This document shows positions 36,377 through 45,146 of a DNA stretch of 64,000 nucleotides, piece by piece. Each line of letters opens with the position of its first letter. The first letter of the stretch is position 1. Under the pieces are notes generated by a model. That model was not told the DNA's origin. It did no database searches and worked only from the letters and a program-made list of their open reading frames with translations. Location: contig CAVQOB010000008.1 of the NCBI GenBank assembly GCA_963714325.1, positions 496,001-560,000 of the forward strand, given 5' to 3'. Origin of the DNA: CAVQOB01 sp963714325. Its GTDB lineage: Bacteria; Pseudomonadota; Alphaproteobacteria; Rhizobiales; Hyphomicrobiaceae. Made by a program: the position numbers and the translations under genes.

Positions 36377-36544
36377 ATGCTGCTCTATGCAGCTTTGTGG
36401 TTGGTGACGCTTCGCGTTTTCCTATGGACTTTGACGCAAACGGTACTCGCATTCAATCGCTTGCTAAAAGCAGCCATTGAGACGCGCGTTCTATTGCGCA
36501 AGCTCACCCGGAAAACGACGAACCGCCGCCGACCCAAGGCCTGA
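36377..36544 (+). CDS. Doubtful 55-aa hydrophobic/basic peptide
   Basis: An ATG-initiated frame encodes a hydrophobic N-terminus (LLYAALWLVTLRVFLWTL) followed by a strongly basic tail (RKLTRKTTNRRR). There is no good ribosome site (AAGG lies 13 nt upstream), and no homologue is recognised. It may be chance. Confidence 0.2.
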   Translation: MLLYAALWLVTLRVFLWTLTQTVLAFNRLLKAAIETRVLLRKLTRKTTNRRRPKA

Positions 36545-36549
36545 AATAT

Positions 36550-36867
36550 CACTCAGTACGAACCGACGATCCGGCATCGTTTTTTGAGTAAGATGAGTCA
36601 TGTCTGGAGCGCATCCTCACGTCATCCCGGCGAAGGCCGGGACCTACGGCAATGTGCCGATTGGTTCTACTGTCCACGCTGTACATCTGGGAAACGCCAA
36701 CACTGGTGGGTGCGTTCGACATGCCACGCGTCCCGCTACCGGTCGTAGGTCCCGGCCTGCGCCGGGATGACGGGCGGTGGGAGCGGAGCGCCGCCGCAAG
36801 GCCTAGACCACTCAAGAACTGAACCGGACGTCCGGCATCGGTTTCCGAGAAAGATGAGCCATGCCTA
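36550..36867. repeat. Composite REP-like element with flanking direct repeats
   Basis: Imperfect direct repeats of about 60 bp (sharing TCCGGCATCG and AAGATGAG) lie at 36550-36606 and 36807-36867. Between them, CGTCATCCCGGCG at 36620 and its inverted partner ending CGCCGGGATGACG at 36772 form a 28-bp arm pair with one mismatch. The second copy abuts the DUF433 antitoxin promoter region. Confidence 0.65.
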
Positions 36868-36906
36868 AATTCCATGACTCGCGCATTTTACGAAAGAGGC
36901 ACCTTG

Positions 36907-37140
36907 ATGCTAGACGTATCTCATGACCGCAACGACCTACGCCCTGCCAACGCCGTTGATCACCGTCTCGCCGGACTGGCTGGGCGTCGCGTGCCGGTGA
37001 CGGCGTTGTTCGACTATATCAAGGCTGGAGAGACGCTTGAGGCGTTCTTGGACTCCTATCCAAGCGTTTCGCGGGCGCACGCGGTGGCTGTGATCGAACT
37101 GGCCAATCGCGCAATCGCTGTACCGACGGCCGCCGAATAG
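36907..37140 (+). CDS. DUF433 antitoxin-like protein
   Basis: The 77-residue protein contains a DUF433 core: GRRVPVTALFDYIKAGETLE, then FLDSYPSVSRAHAVAVIELA. DUF433 proteins are typically antitoxins paired with DUF5615 PIN-like toxins, and a degenerate DUF5615 frame follows 23 nt downstream. The N-terminal 25 residues differ from the usual GGRPCIRGTRV start. AGAGG is 7 nt before ATG 36907; the longer start at 36874 has no ribosome site. Confidence 0.7.
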   Translation: MLDVSHDRNDLRPANAVDHRLAGLAGRRVPVTALFDYIKAGETLEAFLDSYPSVSRAHAVAVIELANRAIAVPTAAE

Positions 37141-37163
37141 GCAAGGTGGTTCGGGCATGATGA

Positions 37164-37499
37164 GAAGTCCTGCTCGATGCCTGTGTTCCCCACTGGCTTC
37201 GACATAGCTTAGTCGACTGCGTTGTCGAGACGGCTCAGTTTGCTGATCTTGATCACCTTTCTGAATCCGAACTGCTCGATGCCATCGAGGGTCGCTTTGA
37301 CGTTCCGGTCACACTCGACCGGGGCATCCAAAATCAGAATGCAATTCATAGTCGATCATTTGCGTTGATCGTGCTCCGGGTCACGTCGCAGGCACCGATC
37401 GCGTTCCGATTGGTGGTTCCCGATTTGAATGCGGCCATCACATCTGCCAAGTCGGGTTCAGTATTGATCGTGGTGGCGCAATCTGCATTGGGGCCGTGA
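37164..37499 (+). pseudogene. DUF5615 PIN-like toxin remnant (start disrupted)
   Basis: The frame encodes VLLDACVPHWLRHSLVD, then FADLDHLSESELLDAIEGRF and a Asp-rich VTLDRG segment, all aligned with the DUF5615 PIN-like pattern. It lacks a usable start codon because a TGA lies at 37161-37163, directly upstream. The ATG at 37160 is one base out of frame; deleting one base after that ATG would restore a normal start. It sits next to the DUF433 antitoxin. The toxin appears inactive, or the sequence has an indel. Confidence 0.6.
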
Positions 37500-37582
37500 G
37501 GCTTTTGGCCTCGATTTTGCCTCGGCTGCGTGAGCGGTCTATTGTGACACGCAAATTCGCGCCGCCAACGGAACCCACTCGC

Positions 37583-38515
37583 ATGACCAGCAAACGCCAA
37601 TTCACCCACGTCGCCCTCCTGATGGGGGGGTGGTCGGCGGAGCGTGAGGTTTCGCTGTCGTCGGGCCGCGAGTGCGCAGCGGCGCTGGAGGGCGAGGGCT
37701 ATCGGGTGACGCGCGTCGATGCGGGGCGTGATCTGGCCGACGTGCTGACCAAGCTGAAACCGGACGCGGTGTTCAACGCGCTGCATGGCCGCTGGGGCGA
37801 GGACGGCTGCGTGCAGGGGCTGCTTGAGGTGCTTGGCCTTCCCTATACCCACTCGGGCGTGCTGGCGTCGTCGATCGCGATGGATAAGGCGCTGACCAAG
37901 CGCATGGTGGCCGAGGCCGGTGTGCCGGTTGCGCAAGCGCGGGCGGTGACGATTGCCGAGGCGATGGCCGACCACGCGCTGCCGCCGCCCTATGTGGCGA
38001 AGCCGATTGCCGAGGGGTCGAGCGTTGGCGTCGTGATCGTTGATCGCGGGCAGAACCGGCCGCCGCAGAAGATTGCGTCGATCCCGGTGACGCGCGATGG
38101 CCACATCATGATCGAGCGGTTTATTCCGGGACGCGAGTTGACGTGCGCGACGATCAACGGCCGCGCGTCGGCCATCATCGACATTGTCGCGGCGGATCAT
38201 CTGACGTTCTACGACTATGAGGCGAAGTATGCGCCGGGTGGGTCGAAGCATATTCTGCCGGCTCAGATTCCCGATGCGGTGACGCGCGCGATCCAGACGC
38301 ATACGCTGGCAGCGCATCAGGCGCTTGGGTGTCGCGGTGTATCGCGGTGTGATTTCCGTTGGGATGATCAGCGCGACGAATTGATATTTCTCGAGATCAA
38401 CACGCAGCCCGGCATGACGCCGACGTCGCTGGTGCCGGAACTGGCGCAGTATCAAGGCATGAGCTTTGGCCAGCTGGTGGCGATGCTGGTCGAAGATGCG
38501 ACCGTTGATCGGTAA
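37583..38515 (+). CDS. ddl: D-alanine-D-alanine ligase
   Basis: The 310-residue ATP-grasp enzyme starts HVALLMGGWSAEREVSLSSG. It contains FNALHGRWGEDGCVQGLLE, the grasp strand YVAKPIAEGSSVGVVI, and the metal site FLEINTQPGMTPTSLVPE. It makes D-Ala-D-Ala for peptidoglycan. The start at ATG 37583 fits the family; the frame open to 37496 overlaps the toxin remnant and is not protein-like. It follows murC and murB in dcw order, but ftsQ, expected next, is absent. Confidence 0.93.
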   Translation: MTSKRQFTHVALLMGGWSAEREVSLSSGRECAAALEGEGYRVTRVDAGRDLADVLTKLKPDAVFNALHGRWGEDGCVQGLLEVLGLPYTHSGVLASSIAMDKALTKRMVAEAGVPVAQARAVTIAEAMADHALPPPYVAKPIAEGSSVGVVIVDRGQNRPPQKIASIPVTRDGHIMIERFIPGRELTCATINGRASAIIDIVAADHLTFYDYEAKYAPGGSKHILPAQIPDAVTRAIQTHTLAAHQALGCRGVSRCDFRWDDQRDELIFLEINTQPGMTPTSLVPELAQYQGMSFGQLVAMLVEDATVDR

Positions 38516-38533
38516 GCGCGAGAACGTTGACGT

Positions 38534-38637
38534 GTAGGTTGGGTTAGCGCGTGTTCGGGCTCTCCGTTTACACTGACGTTCGACGCGCGTAACCCAACAC
38601 CTTCATCCGGCGGCAGCGATGTTGGGTTACGCGCGTT
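38534..38637. repeat. Dispersed palindromic repeat, copy 2
   Basis: The three blocks seen at 28540-28640 recur here: GTAGGTTGGGTTAGCGCG (38534-38551), CGCGCGTAACCCAACA (38584-38599) and GTTGGGTTACGCGCGTT (38620-38637). The inner spacer differs between copies. It lies directly after ddl. Confidence 0.75.
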
Positions 38638-38685
38638 GACCGGCGGTTTTCTCATGCTCGGCGAAGCGCGCGCATGGGCAACAGC

Positions 38686-39726
38686 TTACCCCACCTTCCG
38701 CCGCACCATCAACTTCGACAGGAACACATTGCGCGTTTCGACGGAGGCGAGGCCTGCCGCGGTGAACATGCCATCGAGATCGTCAATCGCGTAATGACGG
38801 AAATAGGGCTCATGAAAGCGCACCGGGAACGCTTCGAGCAGGCCATCCCAACCCGGCCGATCGCCCATCTGCAGGCTATCGAGGAAAACGAACACGCCGC
38901 CCGGTTTCAGGACGCGGGCGATCTCGGCGGTGACGCGGCGGCGGATGTCGGGTGGCAGTTCGTGGAACAGAAAAATCGCGGTGACGATGTCCTGGCTGGC
39001 ATCCGGCAGCGGCATGGTCTCGGCGTTGGCGGCGAGCCAATGGCCACGGCGCAGATCGGCGAATTGGCGGCGTGCTTCGTCCAGATAACTCGCGGAGAGA
39101 TCGAGACCGGACAGGCGCATCCCGGGATAGGCGAGGCGGACCTGGCGCAGAAAGCGCCCCGTTCCGCAGGCGACATCAAGCAGTGCGAGCGCGCGTTGGT
39201 CGCGGCCTTTGACCGCGTCGGCGATAGGGCGCAGCGCGGCGCGGCGCATCGGGCCGGCGGCGCCATAGAATAATGTTTCGACCTGCACGTCATAGAGGCG
39301 GGCGGAGTCTTCCGTCAGATAGCCGCCGGATTGGAAATGAAAATCCTGGGTAAAGTAGTCGGGCAGGCCGCTGGCGGCCGGCGATTGGCGCGCGCTCGTT
39401 GCGTCTTCGGCGGCGCGGCGGGCAAGCGCTGCCGGCACGTCGGCGATCATGCTGCGGACTTTGGCGAGGTGGTTGAAGGCTGAATCACCGGCATCTGGCA
39501 TCGGCGGATAGATCCCATCGCGGACGGCGAGACTGTCGACGACGAGGAGTTGGCCGAGATCGGTTAGAATTTCGCGGGTGGAAGGCGTTGGGCGTGTTGG
39601 CTTGTAGCCGGATTTCGTGCGTTGCCCCTTGGCTTCGCGATCAACGATCTGATTGAGGCCGAGGTACCAGGCGATCCGCGAGGTCTGGCCGAGCAACTGC
39701 GCGACCATGCCTAGATTGTCTGACAT
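38686..39726 (-). CDS. Class I SAM-dependent methyltransferase (UbiE-like)
   Basis: The 346-residue protein has an N-terminal helical domain of about 170 residues and a Rossmann methyltransferase core. Motif I is LLDVACGTGRFLRQV, and motif IV is DIVTAIFLFHELP. The later motif RVLKPGGVFVFLDSLQM is also present. The substrate is unknown. Nothing around it indicates a pathway. Confidence 0.8.
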   Translation of the reverse strand: MSDNLGMVAQLLGQTSRIAWYLGLNQIVDREAKGQRTKSGYKPTRPTPSTREILTDLGQLLVVDSLAVRDGIYPPMPDAGDSAFNHLAKVRSMIADVPAALARRAAEDATSARQSPAASGLPDYFTQDFHFQSGGYLTEDSARLYDVQVETLFYGAAGPMRRAALRPIADAVKGRDQRALALLDVACGTGRFLRQVRLAYPGMRLSGLDLSASYLDEARRQFADLRRGHWLAANAETMPLPDASQDIVTAIFLFHELPPDIRRRVTAEIARVLKPGGVFVFLDSLQMGDRPGWDGLLEAFPVRFHEPYFRHYAIDDLDGMFTAAGLASVETRNVFLSKLMVRRKVG

Positions 39727-39938
39727 CGCACATCTTTCGGGTTGCCAGCGTTGTGTCTATTCTGGACGTCGTGACGGCGTTCTGACCAGTGCTCCGCAAA
39801 TATTTATTGGTACCCGCGCGGTGCCGAAAAAGACCGTGACGACCGCCTGCGGCCATGACGGAGAATTTGCGGTCGACGCTACCAAGCATTGGACGCAGAA
39901 TACTAGTCGCACAATGCCGCAGTGGAGAATTCGGTGTG

Positions 39939-40649
39939 ATGTCGCGCTACGAGCATATCGTGATTTTGACGGGCGCTGGCATTTCTGCCGAGAGCGGGAT
40001 TGCGACGTTTCGCGATGCGGGCGGCGTCTGGGCGAAGTACGACTATCGCGAGGTCGCGACGCCGGAGGGTTTCGCGCGCAATCCGGCGCTGGTGCATGAG
40101 TTCTACAATATGCGCCGCCGCGATGTGCAGCGCGTCTTGCCGAATGCAGCGCATGTGAGCTTGGCGCGGCTTGAGGCGAACTACAAGGGCCGCGTCGTCA
40201 TCGTCACGCAGAATGTCGGCAACCTTCATACGGTAGCCGGGAGCCGCGAGCTGATCCACATGCACGGCGAGCTTTTGAAAGTCTTATGCCTGCATTGTGA
40301 TGCGCGGCAGACGTGGAGTTACGATTTGAGTGTCGCCACGGTTTGCCCGGATTGCGGGCGCCCGCGCGGCATGCGGCCGGATATCGTGTGGTTCGGCGAG
40401 ATGCCCTATCGGATGGACGAGATCGGCGTCGAACTTGATGCATGCGATCTGTTTCTGTCGATTGGCACCAGCGGCAATGTCTATCCGGCGGCAGGGTTCG
40501 TGGCGGAGGCGCGACGTGTCGGAGCGCATACGGTAGAACTCAATTTGGAGCCGTCGGAAGGGGCGTCGCTGTTCGCCGAGGCGATCCATGGGCAAGCCAG
40601 CGAGATCGTGCCGGCGTTCGTCGACCGGCTGCTGGCGGGCGGCGCGTGA
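39939..40649 (+). CDS. Sirtuin (CobB-like) with altered NAD-site residue
   Basis: The 236-residue protein starts with ILTGAGISAESGIATFRD and closely follows E. coli CobB through FYNMRRRDVQ. It keeps the zinc cysteines (CLHC and CPDC) and PDIVWFGEMPY. The NAD motif QNIDNLH reads QNVGNLH here, so the conserved aspartate is Gly94. That aspartate contacts NAD in sirtuins, so deacylase activity may be changed or lost. ATG 39939 has GGAG upstream; the frame is open to 39855. Confidence 0.85.
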   Translation: MSRYEHIVILTGAGISAESGIATFRDAGGVWAKYDYREVATPEGFARNPALVHEFYNMRRRDVQRVLPNAAHVSLARLEANYKGRVVIVTQNVGNLHTVAGSRELIHMHGELLKVLCLHCDARQTWSYDLSVATVCPDCGRPRGMRPDIVWFGEMPYRMDEIGVELDACDLFLSIGTSGNVYPAAGFVAEARRVGAHTVELNLEPSEGASLFAEAIHGQASEIVPAFVDRLLAGGA

Positions 40650-40824
40650 AGCGGTTTTTTTGAATAAGTCGAGATTGTGATGCGGGTTAACGCGATTTTG
40701 GTGCGGTTTCCTCACCACATCGGCGCAAGTGATATGCATTGAACTTGATTGAAACACAGGGTCCGACCTCTCAGATTGGGCATACGTTGAGCACACGAAT
40801 CGTGCCGCCAATCGGAGAACTACA

Positions 40825-41907
40825 ATGGATCGTCGCGACTTTTTGAAATCAGGCAGTGTGCTGGCCGCCGGTGCGGTGACGGGAACGGGTGCGGCGGTGG
40901 CTGCAGGTTCCGTTGTCTCGGGCAGCGTCGCGGGCAGCGATGTGGCGTCGCCGGCGCTTGTTGCTGGTGGCCGCGACGTCGTTTTGTCGGCGCCAGCCGC
41001 GATGGGCGAGCTGCCGCTCGGCGCGAGCGCGTTTCGCCTCGCGCGCCGGATTGAGACGGCGACCGACGGGCGGTTGCGCGTCGTTGTGCGGCGGACCGAT
41101 GTTGGCAACCTTGAATCGGTCACGTCGGCCGATTCCGACCTCGCGCTCGGCACCGCAAATCATAACGCGTCGTTCCATCCGGCGTTCGGCGTGTTCGCGG
41201 GCTTGCCGATTGGCGAGCATCTCGACGCGCAGGCATTCAACGCGTGGTACGCGGTCGGTGGTGGTGCCGAACTTGCCGATGATCTCGGACGGGCGTTTGG
41301 CATCAAGTCGATCAACGTCGGCCATACCGGCGTCAGCGGCGGCTTGTGGTCCGAGCGGATCATCGAACGCGTCGGCGACTTCCGCGGCGCCCGCGTCGGC
41401 GTTGCCGGCATCGCACGCAACGTCATCCGCGCCATCGGCGGCGAAGCCGTGTCACTGACGACGGACGAGATGAGGTCCGGGTTCAAGAGCGGCGCGCTGT
41501 TTGCCGCGGAACCAACGTTCCAGCCCATGGAGCCGATTGCGCATTGGAGCTTCGGCCCTGGCCTCGTTCCCGGTGGCACCGCACTGACCGTCACGATGCG
41601 CAGTAGCTTCTGGAGTGGCCTTGCCGCATCCGAGCGCGCGGTCCTCGAAGGCGTCTTCGCCGAGGAGAACCGGCTGTCACTCGCTGAAGGCTTTGCGCGG
41701 ACGGCGCTGCTGAGCCAAGTGACGCAGACCCGCCGGTTGCCGATCGCGCTTGGCCTTGGTGTGGGGCTTGTGCACGACCTCTCGGCCGTGACGCGGGACG
41801 TTGTTTCGACGCTGGCCAACGTCGACCCGACGTCGCAGCGCATTGTCGATAGCCATCGTGCCTTCCGCCGGCTGATGACCGGTGCGGATGCAACCGTCAG
41901 TGTGTAA
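40825..41907 (+). CDS. TRAP-type substrate-binding protein with Tat signal, orphan
   Basis: The 360-residue protein has an RRDFLKSG twin-arginine signal and a long hydrophobic/Gly-Ser-rich leader. A DctP/TAXI-type binding fold follows, with LPLGASAFRLARRIETATDG and later RRTDVGNLESVTSADSD. It likely binds an organic anion in the periplasm. No dctQ or dctM genes are adjacent, so its membrane partners are unknown. CGGAGAACTACA precedes the ATG. Confidence 0.7.
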   Translation: MDRRDFLKSGSVLAAGAVTGTGAAVAAGSVVSGSVAGSDVASPALVAGGRDVVLSAPAAMGELPLGASAFRLARRIETATDGRLRVVVRRTDVGNLESVTSADSDLALGTANHNASFHPAFGVFAGLPIGEHLDAQAFNAWYAVGGGAELADDLGRAFGIKSINVGHTGVSGGLWSERIIERVGDFRGARVGVAGIARNVIRAIGGEAVSLTTDEMRSGFKSGALFAAEPTFQPMEPIAHWSFGPGLVPGGTALTVTMRSSFWSGLAASERAVLEGVFAEENRLSLAEGFARTALLSQVTQTRRLPIALGLGVGLVHDLSAVTRDVVSTLANVDPTSQRIVDSHRAFRRLMTGADATVSV

Positions 41908-42104
41908 CCAAAACTGTAACTGACCGTCAATTTTGCCTCGCGTTTTGCGATTGGCGGCTTAAACTGACGAGACTTGCTGGGGCGCGCGCGCCCGTGATCC
42001 ATACAGGCGGGACGCCAGTTCCGCTCTCGGATGATCCGCTCTAGTAGTGTATCGTTTCCCGGCTCGCATCGAGCCCTAACCCGTAGTGAAGGAGACTGCA
42101 GACC

Positions 42105-42425
42105 ATGGCTGATGTCGATCACGCAGCAGACGTCAAGAAGTATGCCGCCGGCGCGGATGACGCCAAGATCAAGGCGATCATCAAATACATTGGCATCGGC
42201 ATGAAGAGCAAGGACGGCCAGATGGTGTCGTGCTCGTCGAAGGACGAGCTCGAGCGCGTCCGTGACGGCTGGATGAAGAAGAAGCTGGCGATGACCGGCA
42301 CCGACGCCGAACTCGACAAGGCGATCAAGGTCGTCTGCGATACCATGAAAGCCGACAAGACCAAGTCGCGCGTCGCTTTCTATTATCTGCTCGCCGACAA
42401 GGCCGGCAAACTTGGTTCGCTCTAA
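42105..42425 (+). CDS. DUF2853 protein
   Basis: The 106-residue acidic/lysine-rich protein contains DVKKYAAGADDAKIKAIIKY and a C-terminal KSRVAFYYLLADKAGKLG. This matches the DUF2853 family of small alphaproteobacterial proteins with no known function. No cysteines other than two (VSCSS and VVCDT) are visible. AAGGAG lies 10 nt upstream of the ATG. A terminator follows. Confidence 0.75.
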   Translation: MADVDHAADVKKYAAGADDAKIKAIIKYIGIGMKSKDGQMVSCSSKDELERVRDGWMKKKLAMTGTDAELDKAIKVVCDTMKADKTKSRVAFYYLLADKAGKLGSL

Positions 42426-42460
42426 GCGCAAGGGCTGACGAACGTCGCTTCAATTGACGA

Positions 42461-42499
42461 AGGTCCGGTCCCCAGCGGGTTCGGACCTACTTCTTTTTT
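42461..42499 (+). terminator. Intrinsic terminator after DUF2853
   Basis: AGGTCCG (42461-42467) pairs with CGGACCT (42482-42488), followed by ACTTCTTTTTT. It separates DUF2853 from the convergent hdaA. Confidence 0.8.
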
Positions 42500-42530
42500 G
42501 CCAGCCGATGACAGTCGTGCACGTTGCGGT

Positions 42531-43223
42531 TCACGCGTCGGGGGTGTTGCCGCTGATTTCGGCGAGCACGTCGGCGGCGAGCGCACGCGTAACGCGACGA
42601 CGAGCCGCCAGCGCGCGACGATCGATTTCTGCGACCAAAATCTGTGCTGCTTCCATCGAGCGCTCCATGTGCCGCGCCAGATACTCGACCACATGCGGCT
42701 CGACCATCAGTTGGCGGTCACCGAAGTGCTTCACGAGGACGGCTTTCAATAGCATGTCGTCCGGCGGCGCGATGGCGACCAACGGTAACGCCCGCAGCCG
42801 CGACCGCAAGTCCGGCAGGGCGATTGAGAGTTCGCCGGGCGGCGTGCGCGTCGTCAATAGGATCGACAGCTTCTCCTCCCGCGCGACGTTCAGCAGGTGG
42901 AACAGTGATTTTTCATTACCAACGCCTGATTCGAGATTTTCGACGAGCAGTGTCCGATCGGTTTTCAGAACGCTCACCGCCACATCACTGACGTCGACGG
43001 CGCGCAGCCGCGTCGCGTTCGATTTCAGCCGCCAGACATTGGCCAGATGCGTCTTGCCCGAGCGTGGCGGGCCGGCGACCACCAACGCCCAATGCGGCCA
43101 ATCCGGCCACTGGTCGATCATGTCGAGCGCTGCCTGATTGGAGGGGCCAACAAAAAAATCCTCGGCACCCAACGCGGGGCGGTGGACGAGGTCAAAGGCA
43201 AGCTGACGTGGCGCGGAGCTCAT
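42531..43223 (-). CDS. hdaA: HdaA, DnaA-inactivator regulatory protein
   Basis: The 230-residue AAA+ protein is a DnaA-related Hda type. It begins PRQLAFDLVHRPALGAEDFF, with Walker A AGPPRSGKTHLA and sensor region LLTTRTPPGE. It carries no DNA-binding domain IV. It stimulates DnaA-ATP hydrolysis via the sliding clamp to limit replication initiation. The ATG overlaps the permease stop (ATGA), so it is coupled to that gene. Confidence 0.88.
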   Translation of the reverse strand: MSSAPRQLAFDLVHRPALGAEDFFVGPSNQAALDMIDQWPDWPHWALVVAGPPRSGKTHLANVWRLKSNATRLRAVDVSDVAVSVLKTDRTLLVENLESGVGNEKSLFHLLNVAREEKLSILLTTRTPPGELSIALPDLRSRLRALPLVAIAPPDDMLLKAVLVKHFGDRQLMVEPHVVEYLARHMERSMEAAQILVAEIDRRALAARRRVTRALAADVLAEISGNTPDA

Positions 43224-44332
43224 GGCCGGGCTGCTGTTACCGTGTGGCCGCTGGCTTGGCCGGCAGCCGTCTCGCCACGGTAATAGTCGCTTTCCAGATA
43301 GAGCTGCAAGCCGTGCCGGACCAGGACAGCCACGGCAGCAGCGACCGGTACCGCGACCAAGGTCCCAACAAAGCCAAAGAGAAAGCTGAAGGCGAACAGC
43401 GCGAAGATCAGCCAAACCGGATGCAATCCGACCTTCTGGCCGACGAAGCGTGGCGACAGGACGGCGGTATCGAGAACGAGACCGGCGGCGAGCACGGCGA
43501 TCACTTTGACGACAGGGAGCACCGCGCCGCCGAACTGCAGCAAAGCGAGCGCCGAGGCGACGATGAGGCCGAGGACCCAGCCTAGAACCGGGACAAATCC
43601 CAGCAAGCCCGTTGCTAAGCCGATCACCAATCCATAGTTGAGGCCGGCCCAGGTCAGGCCGGCCGCATAGAAGCATCCCAAGACAATGCAGATGACGCCT
43701 TGGCCGCGAATAAAGGCGGAGACCGCGTCATTGATGCGATGCGCCAACATTGAGATGGTCGCCGTGTGATCGCGCGGCAGATAGGTTTCGACGCGTTCCA
43801 GCATGCGGTGCCAGTCGACCAGGAGGTAGAACGTCACCAGCGGCGTAATCAGCAGAACTGACACGACATTGACCAACGCCAATCCGCGATTCCAGATGGC
43901 GGCCGCGACCGCGCCGACGGAACCAGCCCAAGCTTGCGGCCAATCCGCAATGGACCGCTCGATGGCGCTGCGAATGCCGGGAAAATGCTCGCCGAGCCGC
44001 TGTTGGGCATGGGACTCGATGATGCTTTTCAAGCGTTCGAATTCGCCCGGCAGCGCTGCCAACATCTGGCGGATCTGCTCCCCGAGCAGCGGCAGGAGGA
44101 AGACCAGCGCGAGGACCAATGCGACCCCAGCGATCCCGATGATCAGCCCGGCCGCCATTGTTCGACGGATGCCGATCGCTTGCAAGCGATCGGCGACCGG
44201 ATTGAGAAAATAGGCGATCACCATGCCGGCGACAAACGGCAGCAGAATTTCCTTGAAGACGGCCACGGCCGCGAGCAGGCAGAGCAAGGCGCCGAGCCAG
44301 AACCAGAGATGGCGTTGGTTTCCTCGCTGCAT
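43220..44332 (-). CDS. AI-2E family transporter (PerM-like)
   Basis: The 370-residue protein has about eight helices and the family blocks KEILLPFVAGMVIAYFLNP, then QGVICIVLGCFYAAGL and LGWVLGLIVASALALLQ. The family exports small molecules; despite the name, autoinducer export is proven for few members. GGAGGG lies 6 nt upstream. It is part of a run from DUF2066 to hdaA that is commonly seen beside purM in Hyphomicrobiales. Confidence 0.85.
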   Translation of the reverse strand: MQRGNQRHLWFWLGALLCLLAAVAVFKEILLPFVAGMVIAYFLNPVADRLQAIGIRRTMAAGLIIGIAGVALVLALVFLLPLLGEQIRQMLAALPGEFERLKSIIESHAQQRLGEHFPGIRSAIERSIADWPQAWAGSVGAVAAAIWNRGLALVNVVSVLLITPLVTFYLLVDWHRMLERVETYLPRDHTATISMLAHRINDAVSAFIRGQGVICIVLGCFYAAGLTWAGLNYGLVIGLATGLLGFVPVLGWVLGLIVASALALLQFGGAVLPVVKVIAVLAAGLVLDTAVLSPRFVGQKVGLHPVWLIFALFAFSFLFGFVGTLVAVPVAAAVAVLVRHGLQLYLESDYYRGETAAGQASGHTVTAARP

Positions 44333-44409
44333 GCTTCACCCTCCACATTCGTTTTGGTCACATTGCGCCGAAGTCGAGCGACCTCGGTCCTACGTCGTGC
44401 GGCCAGCGG

Positions 44410-44985
44410 TCATGCTGGCGTGCCATCTGCGCTACTGTCGCCATTGCCGGTCATGTGCATGAGCCATGCCTTCAGATAGGCCGCCAGGGATAGAACGGTG
44501 AGAACGCCCGTTATCCACACCAGTGCCGCGCGCACGCCATTCTTGTCCAGGCCGAGCAGAAACGCCTCGTCAGCCAGGACTGTGGCAGCAAGAACGATTT
44601 GCGCGACAGTGTTGAGCTTGCTGACGGCAATCGGCCGGATGGCGACCGGGTGTTCCATCAACCAGGAGACGACGATGGCCAACAGGATCAGAATGTCGCG
44701 ACTGACGACCGCGATCACCAGCCACAAGGGGATTTCTGCTCGAACGCCGAGCGCAATGTAGATGCTGACGATTAACAGCTTGTCAGCCAGCGGATCGAGA
44801 TGTGCTCCGAGTTCGGTTTTCCAGTCGAATGTCTTGGCCAGATAGCCGTCGACGGCGTCACTGATGCCGGCCAGCACAAAGACCCAAAAGGCGGCCGTGC
44901 TCTCACCGGAAATGAGCAGCCAGAAAATGATCGGGACGGCAATGACGCGGCCGAGCGTGATGAAATTCGGGATGTTGATGTTCAA
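44410..44985 (-). CDS. CDP-alcohol phosphatidyltransferase (PgsA-like)
   Basis: The protein is about 191 residues with several helices. The family motif DG-x2-A-(R/K)-x8-G-x3-D-x3-D is seen as VDGYLAKTF then GAHLDPLADK, with Lys replacing Arg. It probably attaches a head group to CDP-diacylglycerol, as in phosphatidylglycerophosphate synthesis. The TTG at 44985 begins NINIPNFITLGR with GGA 5 nt upstream; a longer start near 45045 is possible. Confidence 0.82.
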   Translation of the reverse strand: MNINIPNFITLGRVIAVPIIFWLLISGESTAAFWVFVLAGISDAVDGYLAKTFDWKTELGAHLDPLADKLLIVSIYIALGVRAEIPLWLVIAVVSRDILILLAIVVSWLMEHPVAIRPIAVSKLNTVAQIVLAATVLADEAFLLGLDKNGVRAALVWITGVLTVLSLAAYLKAWLMHMTGNGDSSADGTPA

Positions 44986-45146
44986 ACTCTGTCCAAGCGT
45001 TTTGGCCAAGCGGTCGGCGGCCGTCTCGAAAAGCCGTACACGCAAAACCTTGGCGCGGCGGCGTTCATGCTTCCAACATAGGGGGTGGATCGGGGTCTCG
45101 TCGAGTGCTGGCAGTGTCAGGCCCAGCCGGCGTGGCCTGCAGCCCT

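Larger units (their letters stand above)
35971..36906. other. Long spacer with palindromic repeats and one doubtful small ORF
   Basis: This 936-bp stretch between murB and the DUF433 gene has no convincing gene. It includes an ACGGCTCCC/GGGAGCCGT hairpin at about 36132-36163, a composite repeat at 36550-36867, and a 55-codon frame at 36377-36544. Base use in the first half is lower in GC than the neighbouring genes. Confidence 0.55.

Noticed and set aside
43224..43676. An upstream extension of hdaA
   Set aside because: It lies in the shadow of the AI-2E gene and does not resemble a protein. The ATGA overlap sets the start at 43223.
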